DNA of 64,000 bases from Lachnospiraceae bacterium (GTDB taxonomy: Bacteria > Bacillota > Clostridia > Lachnospirales > Lachnospiraceae), in NCBI GenBank assembly GCA_022769625.1, contig JALEJP010000022.1, positions 207,228-271,227 on the forward strand. Reading direction: 5' to 3'. Positions 53,201-63,000 of the stretch are shown here, in pieces; the first letter of the stretch is position 1; each line of letters begins with the position of its first letter. The notes below the pieces were generated by a model, which made no database searches, was not told the DNA's origin, and saw only the letters and a list, made by a program, of their open reading frames with translations. The position numbers and the translations under genes were made by a program.

Positions 53201-54918
53201 GTCTCATAAATCTTCAGCTCGCTGTTTTTATAAATGCTTCCGATCTTTTCTCCATTTTTATAGAGACTTCCAAGCTCCGTGTAAGGTGCCTTTGCCTCCG
53301 TCTCAACCTGGTAAACCGTTTTGTTCCCCTCGCTGTCATACACAATTCCTTTTTCGCGCACTGTATATTCCCGGTTCTGGGAATCATACAGCACTCTGCA
53401 GGATACACCGTCCACATCCTTGTATCCCGTTCCCGGTCTGGATGCCCAAAGTCCGATATCATATGGATACATATCCACCAGCAGATAGATTCTTCCATAA
53501 TATGGACTGTCCTCTTTATTGTCCACCACGAGAGCCGGGTCAACCGTATAAGCGTCTGCATCCGGCATATCGATGACCGGAATAATCGGGCTCCAGGTTT
53601 CACCATTATCCTCACTTCGCCGGATAACCGTATCAATCTTGCCCACATCTCCGGAATGATTCCAACGTTTGTCAATGGATGCAATCACTGTACCGGTTTT
53701 TTTGGATGTTACTATGGCAGGAATACGGTAAGCCACCGAACCATCATAACCGGAATTAAATATTTCGCGATTCTCTGTTTTGTGATACCCGTCAAGCTTC
53801 TCTGTTCCGTCCGGATACTGGAACGAAGCCGTCGCACCGTGCAGCTCTGTCACAAGGTCATCCGTCAACACAGTGCTGTATATGGCAGCTTCCGAGTAAA
53901 ATACAGCTTCACTGTAGGTAATCTCCCCGGCATCCACCTCACAGGAAAACGCCGTTTTTCCTGCCAGCACGCCGTCCACATATACCTGAACACTTCCATC
54001 GCCAAGCGTTACGGCCAGATTATGCCATTTTTCTGTCCCAGGATCCACATTTGAAACCGCAAATTCCACACCTGCATCTCCGGCACGGACCCCCGCCTTT
54101 CCGGAAGAAGCATCCACATAAATCTCTCCGGAATCACCCAGTTTCAGGAGGGATACCTTTCCGGAACCTTCCTGTTTCAGACGATAGGTAAGGTTGATAC
54201 TTCCCATTGAAAGCCCGTCTGCAATCCCGGTGGATACACGTCCGGCACCCGGATTCGCCGCATGATAAACAGGTCCTGTCTGGGAAGCTGCAAGTTCCTT
54301 TTTCAGTACAACATCGCGCATACTGCCCGAAAAGGTCCAGCCCGCCGTCTGAGCTTCCGTACCGTATCCTGTCACACCGCCGATCGTGAATGCTGTCGGT
54401 GTCCAGCTGGAAATAAGGCTTCCTTCCTGGGTTTCCGCCGAAGCCGACTCCACACCGTCAATACGCAATGTGATTTTACCGTTTTTCTTCATCCTGAGAA
54501 CCACATTATGCCATTGTCCGTCTGCATAATTTGTCGTTTCAGACTGTTTTACCGTCTGTCCGCTCCTTACCTCAAACGCAATGCTGCCGTTCTTTATATA
54601 CAGCACATAGTATTTGTCGCTTGTATTGAGCGCAATCAGTGCCTGCAGCTTTGAGCCTGTTGTCTTGAAATCCACCGACCATTCCATGGATTCCGTTCCC
54701 AGGATGAAATCAGCTAATCTCTCGTTTTTCGTCTGTGCAGAAGTAATCTCCGTTTCCGTCCCGGTGTAGTAACGAACAATCTCATATCCTTCCACCGAGG
54801 TGTCGACTGCTCCATCCGCTGCCGCAGCACGGACAGACCTTCCGGATATCTGCACCATTCCAAGTACCATGCACAATGCCAGTACACAGGAAATCATTTT
54901 TCTTATTTTCCTTCTCAT
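50266..54918 (-). CDS. Multidomain secreted sialidase (GH33) with two LamG domains and BspA-type repeats
   Basis: The 1550-residue protein has a signal peptide (residues 1-33, cleavage near VRA-AA), two LamG/concanavalin-like domains (about 45-205 and 215-370), and a GH33 sialidase propeller with YRIPAI at about residue 394 (the Arg of the catalytic triad). Four Asp boxes follow, including SEDNGETW, SDDDGLTW, SDDGGETW and STDDGATW, up to residue 850. A beta domain and an F5/8-type C domain (CBM32, about 955-1108) follow, then FIVAR repeats (1110-1395) and a BspA-like leucine-rich region (VAFKVTSIGAKAFANCKKLKKVTIG). It would release sialic acid from mucin or glycoprotein glycans. There is no LPXTG; GGAAGGAG precedes the ATG. 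Confidence 0.92.
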   Translation of the reverse strand: MRRKIRKMISCVLALCMVLGMVQISGRSVRAAAADGAVDTSVEGYEIVRYYTGTETEITSAQTKNERLADFILGTESMEWSVDFKTTGSKLQALIALNTSDKYYVLYIKNGSIAFEVRSGQTVKQSETTNYADGQWHNVVLRMKKNGKITLRIDGVESASAETQEGSLISSWTPTAFTIGGVTGYGTEAQTAGWTFSGSMRDVVLKKELAASQTGPVYHAANPGAGRVSTGIADGLSMGSINLTYRLKQEGSGKVSLLKLGDSGEIYVDASSGKAGVRAGDAGVEFAVSNVDPGTEKWHNLAVTLGDGSVQVYVDGVLAGKTAFSCEVDAGEITYSEAVFYSEAAIYSTVLTDDLVTELHGATASFQYPDGTEKLDGYHKTENREIFNSGYDGSVAYRIPAIVTSKKTGTVIASIDKRWNHSGDVGKIDTVIRRSEDNGETWSPIIPVIDMPDADAYTVDPALVVDNKEDSPYYGRIYLLVDMYPYDIGLWASRPGTGYKDVDGVSCRVLYDSQNREYTVREKGIVYDSEGNKTVYQVETEAKAPYTELGSLYKNGEKIGSIYKNSELKIYETTYLWMSYSDDDGLTWSVPKDITPMVKDDWMRFSGTGPGQGVQLQSGRIVFSAYCSSARVDSIGASALSSFHVYSDDGGETWHRGASPNDISETENASNSSRQLNENSIVQLNNGHMIQFMKNATNQVAMAISTDDGATWGEVTYAQGITEPYCNLSAIHYPEKIVDPRDGNAKEAIIFANPRGTNKYTTNGREGGTVRIAFVNEDDTLDWAYSKLIEENKFLYCSLTIMNNGDIGMIYEHEGYATVGAAFTSFSPEYIMDSNTYENTPAPVNITASVLDEEGQKTSTLAAGNRVEVDVTFSQNVFAAGNVTLNLQVGDVVRKASLVGNVSEKVLRFAYTIQEEDSGKVKATGEVKVNEGGAAETIYNVSLTDKPIVTKDITIGKIASENAFSLLPTAGMSATAGSEYPGGSEGPASNVLDGDRTTHWHSNYPTDNVSNGGRSKHWITISLGGTCLVSGLEYTPRTGGLNGCVTEYQIEVSTDGIHFQPAAQGKWLKTSDVKTADFYGPVAASYVKLRVLDTNDEWATAAEIRIIGSTDTSLTADRTELIAELVKYAEYEERLRKEYPDFAAAIGEATQIASDVSCDKSRVDEASAALKKAAEDTIPKIREELPEAIEAAEEKDSEDYNLSSWADYRAAIAAAKKVTENTEDTQVLEVYLALTDAGENLVGSKTGLEKKKTELAKAVAQWENLKETDYTAESWSAFASAMECAKQLLLKEVPGTEILKLERAAEEIRKTGAALEEKQVVDPELETAKANAQNAAKSADAILAKGKGNYTDESWKAFTDACTKLNAALKDGTADAGSLKTLTAALEAAKASLKEKAPVVIDDPKPQPPVKGSVYKVGSLKYKVTDTGKKTVALTGTENKNLTSLTVKKTVTIHGVAFKVTSIGAKAFANCKKLKKVTIGANVTTIGKQAFQGCKKLGSIKVSSKNIKSVGKNALKGIDKNALIRVPSSKKKKYRSVFAKGGQAKTVKMK

Positions 54919-55092
54919 ATTTGAACTCCTTCCCGCAGCTTAAAATGTAATATCTGTCGCTGCCATAAACAATAATACGGTTTACCTTTTCCCCCTTTCT
55001 CTTATTAAAGAACTCACGCCCGTCCTGTTTTGCGTCAATCACAGATTCTTTGTCTGTATAATTTCGCCAGGACTCTTTGATTCTTTGGCTCT

Positions 55093-55121
55093 ATTATAGT
55101 GATTTTAAATGCCTTTTTCAA
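55093..55121 (-). promoter_or_regulatory. Promoter of the sialidase gene
   Basis: On the minus strand TTGAAA (55121-55116), a 17-nt spacer and TATAAT (55098-55093). It gives a leader of about 170 nt. No operator is obvious. Confidence 0.65.
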
Positions 55122-55223
55122 CATTTTGAGAAAAATATACTGATTCTTCAAAATAAATATACAATCGTACAAATTATTTTTCTCACTTTTTTATGCATAA
55201 AATACAAACCGCTTTTTATCTGT

Positions 55224-55277
55224 CATAAAACGAAGCCGAAAACAAAACAGCATTTCTGCTGAATCATTTCCGGCTTC
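55224..55277 (-). terminator. Terminator of parC
   Basis: On the minus strand GAAGCCG pairs with CGGCTTC (55277-55271 and 55238-55232), with extra AAA/TTT pairs, followed by GTTTTATG. An inner AGCA/TGCT hairpin lies in the loop. It begins 13 nt after the stop codon. Confidence 0.7.
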
Positions 55278-55289
55278 CCGTCATATCTT

Positions 55290-57536
55290 TTACAATCTTG
55301 TTTTTGCACCTTTGGTGTCACGTTTTCCAATACGCAGCCTGTTTAAATGCACCTCTTTTTCCCGGAAGATGGCCACCGCATCCTCCTGGGGCTGAAGAAG
55401 ATAAACTGCATCCACCTTATCCCCATCCTGAAGCTTCATGCCGCGCACGCCCAGGGCTGCTTTCTTTTTCCTTGGAATCTCCTCGATTGAAAAACGAAGG
55501 AAATAACCGTCGGCTGTCTGCAGCACGATCTGTTCCTGTTTCTCCAGAATTTTAACAGCCAGCAGTCTGTCGCCCTCAGACATCTTTGCTGCCTGAATGG
55601 TTCTCTTTGCCACATCAAATTCTACACCATCCACTTTTTTGAGCATGGCCTGTTCCGTTGCAAACAAGAATGTGGCGTGTTTCACCCGTTCCAGCGCTTC
55701 CACAAAGAGAATTCCCTCCTCCGCGCTGGTGTAATTGCAGAGATTGTCAATTGGTGTCCCCTTATCCCGGAACCGCCCATACGGAAGATCCGCAACCTTC
55801 AGAAGATGCTGCCTTCCGGTATCGGTAAACACGCACAGTCTGTCTGTATTCATACAGCGGATGACAAATCGATTCTCCGCGTCTGCCGACTCCCGGTTCC
55901 GCTCGTAAACAGCCGTATCCACGCTGCGGGCATAGCCAAAGCGGTCCATCAGCACTACGACCTCCATCTCCTCTGCTTTTTTCTCCTCAAAAACAGCCTC
56001 CTCCCCGTTTTCTATGGTCGTCTTTCTGGGAACGGCAAACTGCTTTTTCATCTGATCCAGATCCCGGATGATCACCTTGGCCATGGAACGATAATTATTC
56101 AGAATATCCTCATAAACAGCAATGTTCTGAAGCGTCTCACTGTGTTCAGCTTCCAGCGCCTGGATTTCCAGTCCGATCAGCTTATAAAGACGCATATCCA
56201 GGATCGCATTTGCCTGGTTCTCCGTAAATCTCAGTTTTTTTGCAGCCTTTTCGGAGGTCTTCGTCTTGAAATGAATCCCTTCCGTCACACCGTCCACCAG
56301 ACATTTCCTGACCTGATCACGGCTTTTGCTGCCCCGCAGGATTTCAATAATCAGATCGATCACATCACATGCCTTGATCAGACCCTCCTGAATCTCTTTC
56401 TTTGCCAGCTCCTTTCCCAGAAGATTTTTATACTTTCTTGTGGCAAGCTCAAACTGAAACTCAATATGATGTTCCACAATGGACTTAAGACCCAGAGTCT
56501 CCGGTCTGCCGTTTACCACTGCCAGCATATTCACGCTGAAGGTATCCTCAAGTCTTGTCTTTTTGTAAAGCATATTGATCAGATTCCGGGTATCCGCATT
56601 TTTCTTCAGCTCCAGTACAATGCGGATGCCATCCTTGGAAGACTGATTGGAGATATCCACAATGTCCGTCGTCTTTTTTGTCTCCACAAGAGTCGCCACA
56701 TCATTCAGGAATTTGCCAATGTTGGCTCCCATCATGGTGTAGGGAATCTCCGTGATCACAATTCTTTCCTTACCACCCTTGACCTGCTCCACCTCCACAC
56801 GGCCGCGCAGACGGATCTTCCCGGTTCCGGTCCGGTAAATTTCAGGCAGCTCGTCCTTGTTGATCACAATTCCTCCCGTAGGGAAATCCGGTCCTTTGAC
56901 ATACTGCATCAGTTCTTCCGTTGTGATCTTTTCATTCATAATGGCAGCCTTCACCGCATCAATGACTTCCCCAAGATTGTGCGGCGGGGTACTGGTCACC
57001 ATACCAACCGCAATTCCCTCGGAACCATTGATCAGGAAGTTTGGCAGCCTCACCGGAAGCACCGTTGGTTCTTTCTCCGTCTCATCAAAATTAGGCTGGA
57101 AGTCTACCACATCTTTGTCCAGATCCGCCAGAAAAGCTTCCTGCGCCACTTTCTGGAGCCGTGCTTCCGTATATCGCATAGCGGCTGCCCCATCTCCTTC
57201 AATGGAGCCGAAATTTCCGTGACCGTCAATCAGAGGCATCCCTTTTTTAAAATCCTGCGCCATCACAACAAGCGCCTCATAGATCGAACTGTCACCGTGA
57301 GGATGATATTTACCCATGGTATCGCCCACGATACGCGCACACTTACGATACGGCCTGTCGTACCGGATGCCAAGCTCATACATATCATAAAGAGTACGTC
57401 TCTGCACCGGCTTCAGCCCGTCACGCACATCCGGCAGTGCCCTGGAAATAATAACACTCATGGCATAGTCAATATATGATTTCTGCATCAGCTCCGAGTA
57501 TTCCGTTCGGATAATCTGTTCCCGTTCTCTGTCCAT
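55290..57536 (-). CDS. parC: Type II topoisomerase subunit A, topoisomerase IV-like
   Basis: A 748-residue subunit that cleaves and rejoins DNA. The quinolone-resistance region HPHGDSSIYEAL, with Ser and Glu in the sensitive form, and the active Tyr in AMRYTEARL are present, as are the coiled-coil and C-terminal beta-pinwheel blades. The first blade has ERNRESADAENRF where gyrases have a QRRGGKG-like GyrA box, so I favour topoisomerase IV (decatenation) over gyrase. Pairing with parE on the same strand fits. A second topo II pair probably lies elsewhere in the chromosome. It begins 27 nt after parE. Confidence 0.85.
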   Translation of the reverse strand: MDREREQIIRTEYSELMQKSYIDYAMSVIISRALPDVRDGLKPVQRRTLYDMYELGIRYDRPYRKCARIVGDTMGKYHPHGDSSIYEALVVMAQDFKKGMPLIDGHGNFGSIEGDGAAAMRYTEARLQKVAQEAFLADLDKDVVDFQPNFDETEKEPTVLPVRLPNFLINGSEGIAVGMVTSTPPHNLGEVIDAVKAAIMNEKITTEELMQYVKGPDFPTGGIVINKDELPEIYRTGTGKIRLRGRVEVEQVKGGKERIVITEIPYTMMGANIGKFLNDVATLVETKKTTDIVDISNQSSKDGIRIVLELKKNADTRNLINMLYKKTRLEDTFSVNMLAVVNGRPETLGLKSIVEHHIEFQFELATRKYKNLLGKELAKKEIQEGLIKACDVIDLIIEILRGSKSRDQVRKCLVDGVTEGIHFKTKTSEKAAKKLRFTENQANAILDMRLYKLIGLEIQALEAEHSETLQNIAVYEDILNNYRSMAKVIIRDLDQMKKQFAVPRKTTIENGEEAVFEEKKAEEMEVVVLMDRFGYARSVDTAVYERNRESADAENRFVIRCMNTDRLCVFTDTGRQHLLKVADLPYGRFRDKGTPIDNLCNYTSAEEGILFVEALERVKHATFLFATEQAMLKKVDGVEFDVAKRTIQAAKMSEGDRLLAVKILEKQEQIVLQTADGYFLRFSIEEIPRKKKAALGVRGMKLQDGDKVDAVYLLQPQEDAVAIFREKEVHLNRLRIGKRDTKGAKTRL

Positions 57537-57562
57537 CTGTTCCTCCTAAAACTTATAACCAA

Positions 57563-59485
57563 TCAAACATCCAGTTCAGCATCCCTGGCATGCTCATAAA
57601 TAAACGCCTTTCTCGGAGGCACATCACTCCCCATCAGCATTTCTGTTACATCCGATGCCATGCGGGCATCTTCGATTTCCACCCTCTTTAAAATACGTGT
57701 TTCCGGATTCAGCGTTGTCTCCCAGAGCTGTTCGGCATCCATTTCACCAAGACCTTTGTAGCGCTGCAGGGTAAACGGACCCTTATGTGTCTTTCGGTAA
57801 CGCTCCAGTGCCTGATCGTCATAAAGATACTCTTCCTCCCCTTTGGAGGGCATGGCCTTGTAAAGAGGGGGCATGGCAATGTATACATGTCCCTCATAGA
57901 TCAGATCCGGCATAAAACGGTAAAAAAGCGTCAGCAGAAGGGTACAGATATGCGCTCCGTCCACATCCGCATCCGCCATGATCACGATTTTATCATAGCG
58001 AAGCTTTGTAATATCAAAATCATTGCCGTATCCTTCTGAAAAACCACATCCAAAGGCATTGATCATTGTCTTGATCTCCGCATTGGCCAGTACCTTGTCA
58101 ATGCTTGCTTTCTCCACATTCAATATCTTGCCGCGAATCGGAAGAATCGCCTGAAAATTCCGGTTTCTGGCCGTCTTGGCCGAACCTCCCGCGGAATCTC
58201 CCTCTACAATAAAGATCTCACAACGGGAAGCGTCCCTGCTCTCACAATTTGCCAGTTTTCCATTGGAATCGAAGGAATACTTCTGCTTTGTCAGCATGTT
58301 GGTCTTTGCCTTCTCCTCCGTCCTGCGGATTTTGGCAGCCTTTTCCGCACAGGAAAGGACATTTTTCAGCACCTCCAGATTGCGGTCAAAATAACGGACT
58401 GCCTCCTCCCCGATCACCTTCGATGTGGCCTTTGCCGCATCCTGATTATCCAGCTTGGTCTTCGTCTGTCCTTCAAATCTCGGTGCCGGATGCTTGATGG
58501 AGATCACTGCCGTCATGCCGTTTCTGATATCGGCACCGGTAAAATTAGCATCCTTTTCTTTTAAGACACCCAGCTCACGTGCATACGTGTTCATGATTGT
58601 AGTAAATATCGTCTTAAATCCGGTCAGATGGGTACCACCCTCCGCATTATAAATATTATTGCAAAAGCCCAATACATTTTCATGAAATTCATTGACATAC
58701 TGGAAGGCACACTCCACGTGAATACCATCTGCCTCACCGGACAGATAAACCGGCTCGTGAAGCACTTCTTTCTTCTTATTCAGATCACGGATAAAACCGG
58801 TAATACCATCTGGTTCATGAAATTCCACACATTCCGGCTCTTCGCCGCGCAGATCTGAAAACACAATCGTCAGGTCGGGATTCAGATAAGCCGTCTCATG
58901 CAGACGACTCTTCACTTCCGTTGCGGAAAACCAGGTTTTTTCAAAAATCTCCGCATCCGGCAAAAAACGAATCCAGGTACCGGTTTCCTTCGTCTTTGCT
59001 ATCACAGGAAGCAGCCCATTCTCAAGCTCAACGACAGGCACACCTCTCTCATATCGGTCGTAGTGGACACCGCCTTCTCTGCTTACTTTGATCTCCAGCC
59101 ACTCGGAAAGCGCATTTACCACAGAGGAACCAACGCCATGCAGACCACCGCTTGTCTTATAAACCGTATTATCAAATTTTCCGCCTGCATGGAGCGTGGT
59201 AAAGACAAGACGCTCTGCAGACATGCCTTTTTCATGCATGCCAACCGGTATTCCACGCCCGTTATCCTTTATCACAGCGGATCCGTCCTTTTCCAGCGTC
59301 ACTTCAATCCGGTCACAGAACCCCGCCAGATGCTCATCCACTGCATTATCAACGATCTCATAGATTAAATGGTTCAAACCCTTCCTGGATACACTTCCGA
59401 TATACATACCCGGTCTTTTCCGAACTGCCTCCAGGCCCTCCAGCACTGATATACTGCTGGCATCGTAGGTATTCTTCTTCGCCAT
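57563..59485 (-). CDS. parE: Type II topoisomerase subunit B, topoisomerase IV-like
   Basis: The 640-residue ATPase subunit has the GHKL motifs: EIVDNAVDEHLAG, DNGRGIPVGMHEK, HAGGKFDNTVYKTSGGLHGVGSSVVNALS, plus the TOPRIM domain with EIFIVEGDSAGGSAK and DADVDGAHICTLLLT (Mg-binding DxD). Pairs with the subunit A gene downstream; the gyrase or topoisomerase IV assignment follows that gene. AAGGAGG precedes the ATG at 59485. An extended -10 promoter lies about 45 nt upstream. The frame is open nine codons further but those lie inside the Shine-Dalgarno region. Confidence 0.88.
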   Translation of the reverse strand: MAKKNTYDASSISVLEGLEAVRKRPGMYIGSVSRKGLNHLIYEIVDNAVDEHLAGFCDRIEVTLEKDGSAVIKDNGRGIPVGMHEKGMSAERLVFTTLHAGGKFDNTVYKTSGGLHGVGSSVVNALSEWLEIKVSREGGVHYDRYERGVPVVELENGLLPVIAKTKETGTWIRFLPDAEIFEKTWFSATEVKSRLHETAYLNPDLTIVFSDLRGEEPECVEFHEPDGITGFIRDLNKKKEVLHEPVYLSGEADGIHVECAFQYVNEFHENVLGFCNNIYNAEGGTHLTGFKTIFTTIMNTYARELGVLKEKDANFTGADIRNGMTAVISIKHPAPRFEGQTKTKLDNQDAAKATSKVIGEEAVRYFDRNLEVLKNVLSCAEKAAKIRRTEEKAKTNMLTKQKYSFDSNGKLANCESRDASRCEIFIVEGDSAGGSAKTARNRNFQAILPIRGKILNVEKASIDKVLANAEIKTMINAFGCGFSEGYGNDFDITKLRYDKIVIMADADVDGAHICTLLLTLFYRFMPDLIYEGHVYIAMPPLYKAMPSKGEEEYLYDDQALERYRKTHKGPFTLQRYKGLGEMDAEQLWETTLNPETRILKRVEIEDARMASDVTEMLMGSDVPPRKAFIYEHARDAELDV

Positions 59486-59527
59486 AGATTCCTCCTTCAT
59501 CCTCTCTTGCACAACGCGCTGTCCACT

Positions 59528-59533
59528 ATTATA
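59528..59533 (-). promoter_or_regulatory. Promoter of parE-parC
   Basis: On the minus strand TGT-TATAAT, an extended -10 (hexamer at 59533-59528), with TTGCAT 18 nt upstream. It gives a leader of about 35 nt before parE. Confidence 0.6.
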
Positions 59534-59643
59534 ACAACACTTTCACAAAAAATGCAAGTCATCCTTCCCTTTAAGTTCTGTCGCCACCTTTCATCCTGAG
59601 ACGAAACGGCAGTGCATAGGAAATCCAAAGGAATTATCAATGC

Positions 59644-59678
59644 AAAAAAAGAACTACTTTGTAATCACAAAGTAGTTC
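59644..59678 (-). terminator. Terminator of tRNA-Glu
   Basis: GAACTACTTTGT (59651-59662) pairs perfectly with ACAAAGTAGTTC (59667-59678), followed on the minus strand by seven T. It lies 6 nt after the tRNA. Confidence 0.85.
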
Positions 59679-59683
59679 CGGAA

Positions 59684-59755
59684 CAGTTCCAAGGGGAATC
59701 GAACCCCTGTTTTCGCCGTGAGAGGGCGACGTCTTAACCGCTTGACCATGGAACC
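59684..59755 (-). tRNA. tRNA-Glu (anticodon CTC)
   Basis: A complete cloverleaf on the minus strand, 72 nt: acceptor GGTTCCA with TGGAACT (a G-U first pair), anticodon stem TCGCC-CTCTCAC-GGCGA with CTC at the anticodon, and T arm CAGGGG-TTCGATT-CCCCT. The CTC anticodon reads only GAG; a TTC isoacceptor must lie elsewhere. Confidence 0.93.
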
Positions 59756-59796
59756 TTATCTCTTATTTTGTTCTGCGCTTTCCTTAACGCTCCTTA

Positions 59797-59825
59797 ATAA
59801 TATCCTATAATCCTTCAAAAGTCAA
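59797..59825 (-). promoter_or_regulatory. Promoter of tRNA-Glu
   Basis: On the minus strand TTGACT (59825-59820), a 17-nt spacer and TATTAT (59802-59797), about 42 nt before the tRNA. Confidence 0.75.
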
Positions 59826-59961
59826 GCACTTTTTTAAAATTTTTTCATTTTTTTAATTTTCGAAATTTTCATGTTTTTTTGCACAAATTTTCACATTTTC
59901 TTTCCGTACGCAAAGCTGCGCATCATTTGCAGAAAGAGACTTTATCACTTGTAAACAGAAG

Positions 59962-59992
59962 GGAACAGGGCGCTTTTCCTGCGCCCTGTTCC
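59962..59992 (-). terminator. Terminator of the giant extracellular protein gene
   Basis: GGAACAGGGCGC (59962-59973) pairs perfectly with GCGCCCTGTTCC (59981-59992) around a 7-nt loop. It lies 43 nt after the stop codon. The T run on the minus strand is poor, so termination may be partial or factor-assisted. Confidence 0.65.
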
Positions 59993-60034
59993 ATCGGCCT
60001 TTCGCGGTCTCTCAATCCCTGCGAATAACCGTTT

Positions 60035-63000
60035 TTATTTTACTTTCACCTGTTTTGCTTTACTCATCAGGCTGACTGTGCTGCCCTTCACAACAACGAT
60101 CTTGTAATAATACTTCTTACCTTTCTTCAGGCCCTTCTTATTCGTCAGGCTTGAAGCGCTCTTCTTGGAAGTACCAACTTTTACATATCCGCTGTTCTTC
60201 TTGGTAGAACGATAAACAACAACTTTGGCTCCCTTAACCTTCTTCCAGGTAATCCGAACACTCTTGGAAGCACTGGAAATCTTTTTGATGGATACTGCTT
60301 TTGCAAGTGTAACCTTCTTCTCTGCTCCGTTTGCGCTAACCTGCTTGCCGTCCTTGGAAACTGCCACCGCATAGTAGGAAACCGTTCTTGACTTCACGGT
60401 CTTATCGGTAATGGTGGTCTTGCCGGATGCGGTTGTACCAACCTTTGCAGCCTTTCCGCCAACGACACGATATACATCGTATCTGTCTGCGCCTGCCACC
60501 GGATTAACCGTAACTTTGATAGTTACGCCGCTCTTGGTTGCAGATGCTTTTGCTGTCTTGATCGTCGGAGCTGCCAGAGTTACTGCAGCTGAACCATTCA
60601 GTGCTGCCTGTGCATCCGTAAGGGCTTTCAGAAGTCCTTTCAGTGTTGCAGCATCTGCATCTGTCGGTGCATTCTTTACTGCATTGTATGCAGCAACAAA
60701 TACATTCCACTGATCCTCTGTGTTGTCTTTTCTGCCTGCAGCAATCAATGCGTCTGCAAATGCGAGGGCTTTTTCAATATCAGCCTTAACTTCCGCCAGT
60801 TCTGCGTCTGCTTTCAGTACCAGAGCTTCTTTTGCAGCCTGCAGCTCTGCGATCACACCGTTCACCTGATCCAGATCTGCATTCTCGTCGCTGTAAATGT
60901 CGCTTGCTTTCTTATAAACAGATACCATTTCATTGTAGCTTGCTGCGGTATACAGGCTGCTGTCCAGTGCTGCAATCTCGTTGCAGAGATCATACAGGTT
61001 ATCCTTTGCAGCTGCGATCTGTTCTTTCCGCTCTTCCTCTTTTGTCTTCAGTGCTGCCTTTGCATCCTCTACTGCCTTCTGCGCATTTGCAACCTCAGTC
61101 TTGGAAGCATTTGCTTTACCGAAGATCGTTTCAGCTGCTGCGATCGCATCGGCAAGTTTTTTGTAGGTATCCTCTGTATAAACAGAAGCATCCACCTTCT
61201 TCGCATCATCGATCACAGATTTCAGCTCATTCTTAGACTCTTCCGTAGCCTTATTGCTTGTTACGGTAAGAACAATACTCTTGTCTGCCGTTACCGTCTC
61301 GCCGTCGTCTTTGGCAAGTGTTGCGGTAATCTTAACAGTTGCATTACCTTCTCCTGTCACAGTGACAACACCTGCGTCTGTAACCGTTGCACCTGTTGTG
61401 CCAACACCGGTTACTTCATAGCTGAAGGTTACATTCTGCGGATGTCCATCCATCTTGCAGTCGCCGGTTACTGCGGCAGCCGGTTTCAAAGTAACGCTCT
61501 TGCTGTCTGCAACGCCAAGTGCGATGGTCTGATCTGCAACACCTGTAATCTCACCCAGAGCACAGGTACAGCTGATCTTCTCGGTTGCCGGGAAGGTCTT
61601 TGTTACGGTCATGGTTGTTCCGTCTGCGGAGATCTCAACTGCAGCGCCGTCTGCTTCCGGTTTGCTGCTCTCTGCGAAGGAATAGCCATCATGTGCTGTA
61701 AATACAGTGGTTGCCGTATAAACGGTCTCACCTGCAAATTTCGCATCTGCTGCCAGAACGTTATCGCCTGCTGCCCAGGTTGTCTTAACATCATACGGTC
61801 TCAGTGTGATGTTGGCTGCCGGCTCTGCTGCCTCCAGCTGATTTACGATTGCTGCATAATCTTTTGTCAGACCTTCGGAATAATCTGTGCCGGAATACAG
61901 TCTGATATCTGCCATAAGACCATTATTGAACGGCATGAAGGTTACACCTTCCTGTGAGGTCTGTGTTCCGTCTGTTCTCTTTGCTACATTGTATCCAATG
62001 GTAAAGGTACTGCTACCTGACTGTTTGAATACAACGTTGTAGCTTGGATCTGCATTTGCACGGTTTGCAGAAGGATGTCCTGCTTCTCCGTCCACATAGA
62101 GCTGCATGTTTGTGCCGCTGTAAACAACAACAATGTCATGCCAGGTATCCCAGAAGCTGTCATCGAAGTCATAAACAACTTCCGGCCAGCTGTTATTTGC
62201 ATCACAGCAGTACAGGATCACACGTTTGGTTGCACCCTCCAGCTGGAGACCATACTGCTCATCCATCTTGCCCATCAGCTGAACATTATCGCTGTTCTCT
62301 GCAATCTTCATTTTAAAGCCAAGAACCATCGGTGTCTCGCCATAGATGTTGAATTTCTCATTGTTTTCGCCGTCATTTGCTGCTTTCCACTGGCCTGCAA
62401 AGCCCCAGTTGCCATCTGCATAGCTGATGGTTGTCTCAGCGTCTCCGTTTACTTCCAGAGAAGCCGGTGCATCCGTACGGTCTGCCACTGCATCATAATG
62501 TGCATCCTCTTCGCCCATAGTCACTGCTGCCGGTGCTGCATAGTCACCTGCTGCCGGTGCAGTGTAGGAGATAACCGGTGCGGAAATCTCCAGAGAGGTA
62601 CGTTTCAGTCCTTTGATTGCTGCCAGCAGATCATCGGCTGCTTTCTGGATATCTTCTGCGCCTGATTCCTCAGTCAGAGCGTCCACTGCTTCCAGTGCTG
62701 TCTTATAAACCGCATAGGATTCTTCTGTATACTTATCCTCTGCAAGAACTTTTTCTGCCTCTGCCTTTGCTTCTGCAAGAGCTGCTTTCGCAACGTCTGC
62801 TTTTGTCACCAGAGCCTCTTTTGCCTCTGCAAGAGCTGCTGCTTTTTCTCTGATCTCTGCAACCGTAGCATCTTCCTTCTCCGCAACTGCTTTTGCTGCT
62901 GCAAGAGCTTCCTCTACTGCTGCCCAGCTGTCAGCTGTGTAATCCTCTGCAGTCAGAGCTTCTGCTGCAGCGATTTCCTCAGTCAGGAGCGTTTTTGCCT

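Larger units (their letters stand above)
54919..55289. other. Intergenic region between sialidase and parC
   Basis: A 371-nt A/T-rich stretch. It holds the sialidase promoter (55093-55121), a leader of about 170 nt with a small hairpin ACAGA/TCTGT near 55044-55060, and the parC terminator (55224-55277). No coding sequence is credible. Confidence 0.6.

Noticed and set aside
55077..55262. A 61-codon open frame in the sialidase-parC gap
   Set aside because: No ribosome binding site, A/T-rich composition, and it overlaps the sialidase promoter on the other strand.
55677..57479. A 600-codon open frame opposite parC
   Set aside because: Antisense shadow of a conserved topoisomerase gene; no ribosome binding site and no recognisable domain.
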